Positions 13,864 to 15,782 of a stretch of DNA of 15,782 bases are shown piece after piece. Position 1 is the first letter of the stretch. The number at the start of each line of letters is the position of its first letter. The stretch covers positions 1 to 15,782 of the forward strand of contig CAJUSG010000056.1 of the NCBI GenBank assembly GCA_910589085.1, written 5' to 3'. The notes below the pieces were generated by a model. That model saw only the letters and a list, made by a program, of their open reading frames with translations, made no database searches and was not told the DNA's origin. The position numbers were made by a program, and so were the translations under genes. This stretch comes from an uncultured Oscillospiraceae bacterium (lineage in GTDB: Bacteria; Bacillota; Clostridia; Oscillospirales; Oscillospiraceae).

Positions 13864-14454
13864 CTAGGTGTACAGCCGGATGATCTCCTCCGCCACCGTC
13901 CGCTTGGAGCAGCAGCGGTCCATGGCCTGATGGGTGATGTAGTGGTGGGCGTCGGGCTCCGACATCTTCAGCTCACTGATGAGCAGCCACTTTGCCCGGT
14001 TCACCAGGCGAATCTCCTCCATCTTCTCCTCAACGGGCTGGACCTTCTTCTCATAGCTCCTCAGCCGTTCCCGGGCGGCGGCCATCCAGTTCAGCCCCCG
14101 GAGGATGGCGTCCCGGGGTACCGGCCTGGGCAGAACAAATACCCCGTGCTTTTCCACCCGGCTCTGAATCGAATCGTACAGCGCCGCCGCCGCGAAGAGG
14201 AGTACCACCGTCCCCCCAGCGCGGCAGCAATCGATGGCGAAGCGGATGCCGGCGTCGTCGGGGAGGGGGGAGTTGACAAACACAAAGTCGAAGTCCTGGC
14301 CGTTTCGGGCGCGCTCCGCCGCTCCCACGCTGGCCGCAGTGGCAACAGGGGAGTAGGCGCTCTCAGGCAGGAGGGAGCGCAGGCCGCTTTGAAATTTTTC
14401 CGAGGCCGACACAATCAGCACACTGTAGACCCGCTCCTGTAACTCCATACACAT
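13864..14454 (-). CDS. ANTAR-domain regulator with degenerate receiver domain
   Basis: 196 residues from ATG at 14454, or 194 from ATG at 14448; both follow GGAGGAGGGG. Residues about 9-125 have a receiver-like fold, but the usual phospho-acceptor Asp is Asn61 (FDFVFVNSPLPDD, where family members read LLD.xMP), and the usual acidic pair after the first strand reads SAS. It is therefore probably not phosphorylated in the standard way. A coiled helix (LRSYEKKVQPVEEKMEEIRL) leads to the ANTAR RNA-binding domain at the C-terminus (NRAKWLLISELKMSEPDAHHYITHQAM, then KRTVAEEIIRLY). ANTAR proteins bind paired hairpins in mRNA leaders and prevent termination, often for nitrogen genes. It lies 24 bases after the glutamine synthetase gene, so the two are probably co-transcribed. 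Confidence 0.87.
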   Translation of the reverse strand: MCMELQERVYSVLIVSASEKFQSGLRSLLPESAYSPVATAASVGAAERARNGQDFDFVFVNSPLPDDAGIRFAIDCCRAGGTVVLLFAAAALYDSIQSRVEKHGVFVLPRPVPRDAILRGLNWMAAARERLRSYEKKVQPVEEKMEEIRLVNRAKWLLISELKMSEPDAHHYITHQAMDRCCSKRTVAEEIIRLYT

Positions 14455-14478
14455 CCCCTCCTCCCGCTGAAATCGGCA

Positions 14479-15690
14479 TCATCCCTTAAAATACTCCTCC
14501 GCCACCGCCTCTGGGACGGCAGACCGGATAAATCTGCTGGACTGCGCTGCGGATACCGCCTCCTCCCGGTCCTGGGGCAGAGGCTGGAATCTGGACAGGC
14601 TCTCGATATCCGCCTGGTAGAGATTCAGATTGGCGGCAGGGGGCAGCTCCAGATTTTGCTCCATGCCCCGCAGCCCCGCCTGAATCATCAGGGCGAAAGC
14701 TAAATAGGGGTTGGCGGCGGGGTCGGGGGAGCGCAGCTCCGCCCGGCGGTACTCCCCCACGGCGGCGGGGATGCGCACCAGCTGGGAACGGTTTTCGTGG
14801 GACCAGGAGATGTATTTGGGGGCCTTGTGGCCGCCGAAGCGGGCATAGGATTCCGCCACCGGGTTGAGGAACACCGTCATTTCCCTCACCTTGTGCAGCA
14901 CCCCGGCCACCATCTGGGGCAGATAGTCCCGGCCGTCCTCAGCCTTTATCGACATGTTGATGTGGAAGCCGCTCCCCGGCGCATCCGCCAGGGGCTTGGG
15001 GGAGAAGTCGGCGTACAGGCCGTTGCGCTCAGCGATAAACTTCACAATGGCCTGGAAGGTCATCACGTTGTCCGCCGCGGTGAGGGGGTCGGAGTATTTG
15101 AAGTCGATCTCATTCTGTCCCGGCCCCTCCTCGTGGTGGGAGCACTCGGGGGAAATGCCCATGCGAGCCAGGGTCAGGCAGATCTCCCGGCGGATGTTCT
15201 CCCCCTTGTCGTCGGGGGCGATGTCCATATACCCGGCCCTGTCATAGGGGATTTTTGTGGGCTCGCCGCTTTCGTCCCGCTGAAACAGGTAAAACTCCTG
15301 CTCCGCGCCAAAGAGGAAGCGGAACCCCCGCTGCGCTGCCCACGCTATGGTGTCGTGGAGCAGGGCCCGGGTGTCACAGGGGAAGGGCCGCCCGTCGGGG
15401 TAGTGGATGGAGCAGAACATGCGCACCACCTGCCCGTGCTCGGGCCGCCAGGGCAGCAGCATCAGGGTGTCCGGGTCGGGCCGGAGCAGCAGATCGGACT
15501 GGGCCTCGTCCCCGAAGCCGGCAATGGCGGAGGCGTCGAAGGCGATGCCGTACTCGAAGGCCCGGGACAGCTCCGAGGGCACAATGGAGATATTCTTCTG
15601 CCGCCCGAACACATCGCAGAAGGTCAGGTGGATAAAGGCCACTTCCTCCTCCTGGACATACTGAAGCACTTCTTCCCTGGTATATTTCAT
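14479..15690 (-). CDS. glnA: Glutamine synthetase family protein
   Basis: 403 residues from ATG at 15690 (GGGAG upstream); an in-frame GTG at 15694-15696 is an alternative. The beta-grasp N-domain reads VAFIHLTFCDVFGRQKNISI. The catalytic domain shows FDASAIAGF (usually FDGSSI.GF), LFGAEQEFYLF, NEIDFKYSDPLTAADN, GSGFHINMS (usually GSGMHCHQS), ENRSQLVRIP and ELRSPDPAANPYLAFA. These are the ATP, metal and glutamate-binding signatures of type I enzymes, with changes typical of a second clostridial clade. No adenylylation-site tyrosine loop is seen. It is shorter than classical enzymes (about 440 residues or more). It is expected to make glutamine from glutamate and ammonia, though for this clade another amine substrate cannot be excluded. 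First gene of an operon with the ANTAR regulator; an extended -10 promoter lies upstream. Confidence 0.88.
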   Translation of the reverse strand: MKYTREEVLQYVQEEEVAFIHLTFCDVFGRQKNISIVPSELSRAFEYGIAFDASAIAGFGDEAQSDLLLRPDPDTLMLLPWRPEHGQVVRMFCSIHYPDGRPFPCDTRALLHDTIAWAAQRGFRFLFGAEQEFYLFQRDESGEPTKIPYDRAGYMDIAPDDKGENIRREICLTLARMGISPECSHHEEGPGQNEIDFKYSDPLTAADNVMTFQAIVKFIAERNGLYADFSPKPLADAPGSGFHINMSIKAEDGRDYLPQMVAGVLHKVREMTVFLNPVAESYARFGGHKAPKYISWSHENRSQLVRIPAAVGEYRRAELRSPDPAANPYLAFALMIQAGLRGMEQNLELPPAANLNLYQADIESLSRFQPLPQDREEAVSAAQSSRFIRSAVPEAVAEEYFKG

Positions 15691-15726
15691 GACCACTCCC
15701 GCTCCTCTTTATTGAAATTCCCAGGT

Positions 15727-15755
15727 ATTATACCACAGTCCGGGGCGGTTTTCCA
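15727..15755 (-). promoter_or_regulatory. Promoter of the glutamine synthetase-ANTAR operon
   Basis: On the - strand TGGAAA (15755-15750), a 17-base spacer and TATAAT (15732-15727) preceded by TGG, an extended -10. The leader to the start codon is only about 30 bases, too short for an ANTAR-type double hairpin. Confidence 0.8.
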
Positions 15756-15782
15756 CTACAGTGAACAGAATCCTAAAAAATA

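Noticed and set aside
13861..14442. + strand frame opposite the ANTAR gene
   Set aside because: Mirror of a GC-rich gene; the - strand protein has a clear ANTAR domain.
1..15782. CRISPR arrays, tRNA, rRNA, insertion sequences
   Set aside because: No regularly spaced direct repeats, cloverleaf or rRNA stretches, and no transposase gene were seen on either strand.

Overview
The window joins two unrelated kinds of DNA. Bases 1 to about 9679 look like part of an integrative/conjugative element, with nearly all genes on the + strand. Bases from about 9679 to the end look like chromosomal housekeeping DNA for glutamine and nitrogen metabolism. Likely host: a GC-rich gut Clostridia, Oscillospiraceae-like (Flavonifractor/Oscillibacter type). 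This is inferred from the glmS ribozyme, the Fe-S type PurF, the ANTAR regulator beside a short glutamine synthetase, and the element's gene style. No rRNA or species marker is present, so this is only a best guess.

Element part. It opens with the 3' end of a Cna-B/SpaA-like surface protein, a structured intergenic hairpin and a strong terminator. A long + strand gene series follows. It encodes a JAMM/JAB peptidase-like protein (PRTRC protein A type), an overlapping ThiF/E1-like protein, a bactofilin-like protein, an N6-adenine methyltransferase-like protein (DUF6094 type), three small or unknown proteins, an E2-like protein (PRTRC protein B / Prok-E2_D type), a Rad52-like annealing protein, and the N-terminal half of a Rad50/SbcC-like ATPase with a zinc hook. 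E1, E2 and JAB together form a ubiquitin-like conjugation module, here split by other genes. No separate ubiquitin-like gene is seen, but the middle of the JAB protein has a patch resembling the PRTRC-C ubiquitin-like family. A visibly AT-richer island, a divergent XRE repressor plus SLOG-domain pair with its own operator-like promoter, sits between the E1 gene and the bactofilin-like gene.

Junction. At about 9679 the Rad50-like gene stops matching its family and the sequence becomes glmS read on the opposite strand. glmS loses about its last 40 codons at the same point. Both genes are cut, so this is either a rearrangement or an assembly chimera, not a normal element end.

Chromosomal part. 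glmS (- strand) has a consensus promoter and a recognisable GlcN6P-sensing glmS ribozyme. Its glutaminase domain, however, lacks the conserved RWATHG segment and has Asn in place of the conserved glutamine-binding Asp. Upstream are two tandem, similar micropeptide genes with near-identical Shine-Dalgarno regions (- strand). On the + strand, purF has a perfect consensus promoter, then an intrinsic terminator/attenuator and a second long hairpin in its leader. A - strand operon of a glutamine synthetase and an ANTAR regulator with a degenerate receiver domain follows. Four adjacent genes (glmS, purF, ANTAR, glnA-like) thus concern glutamine use or its control.
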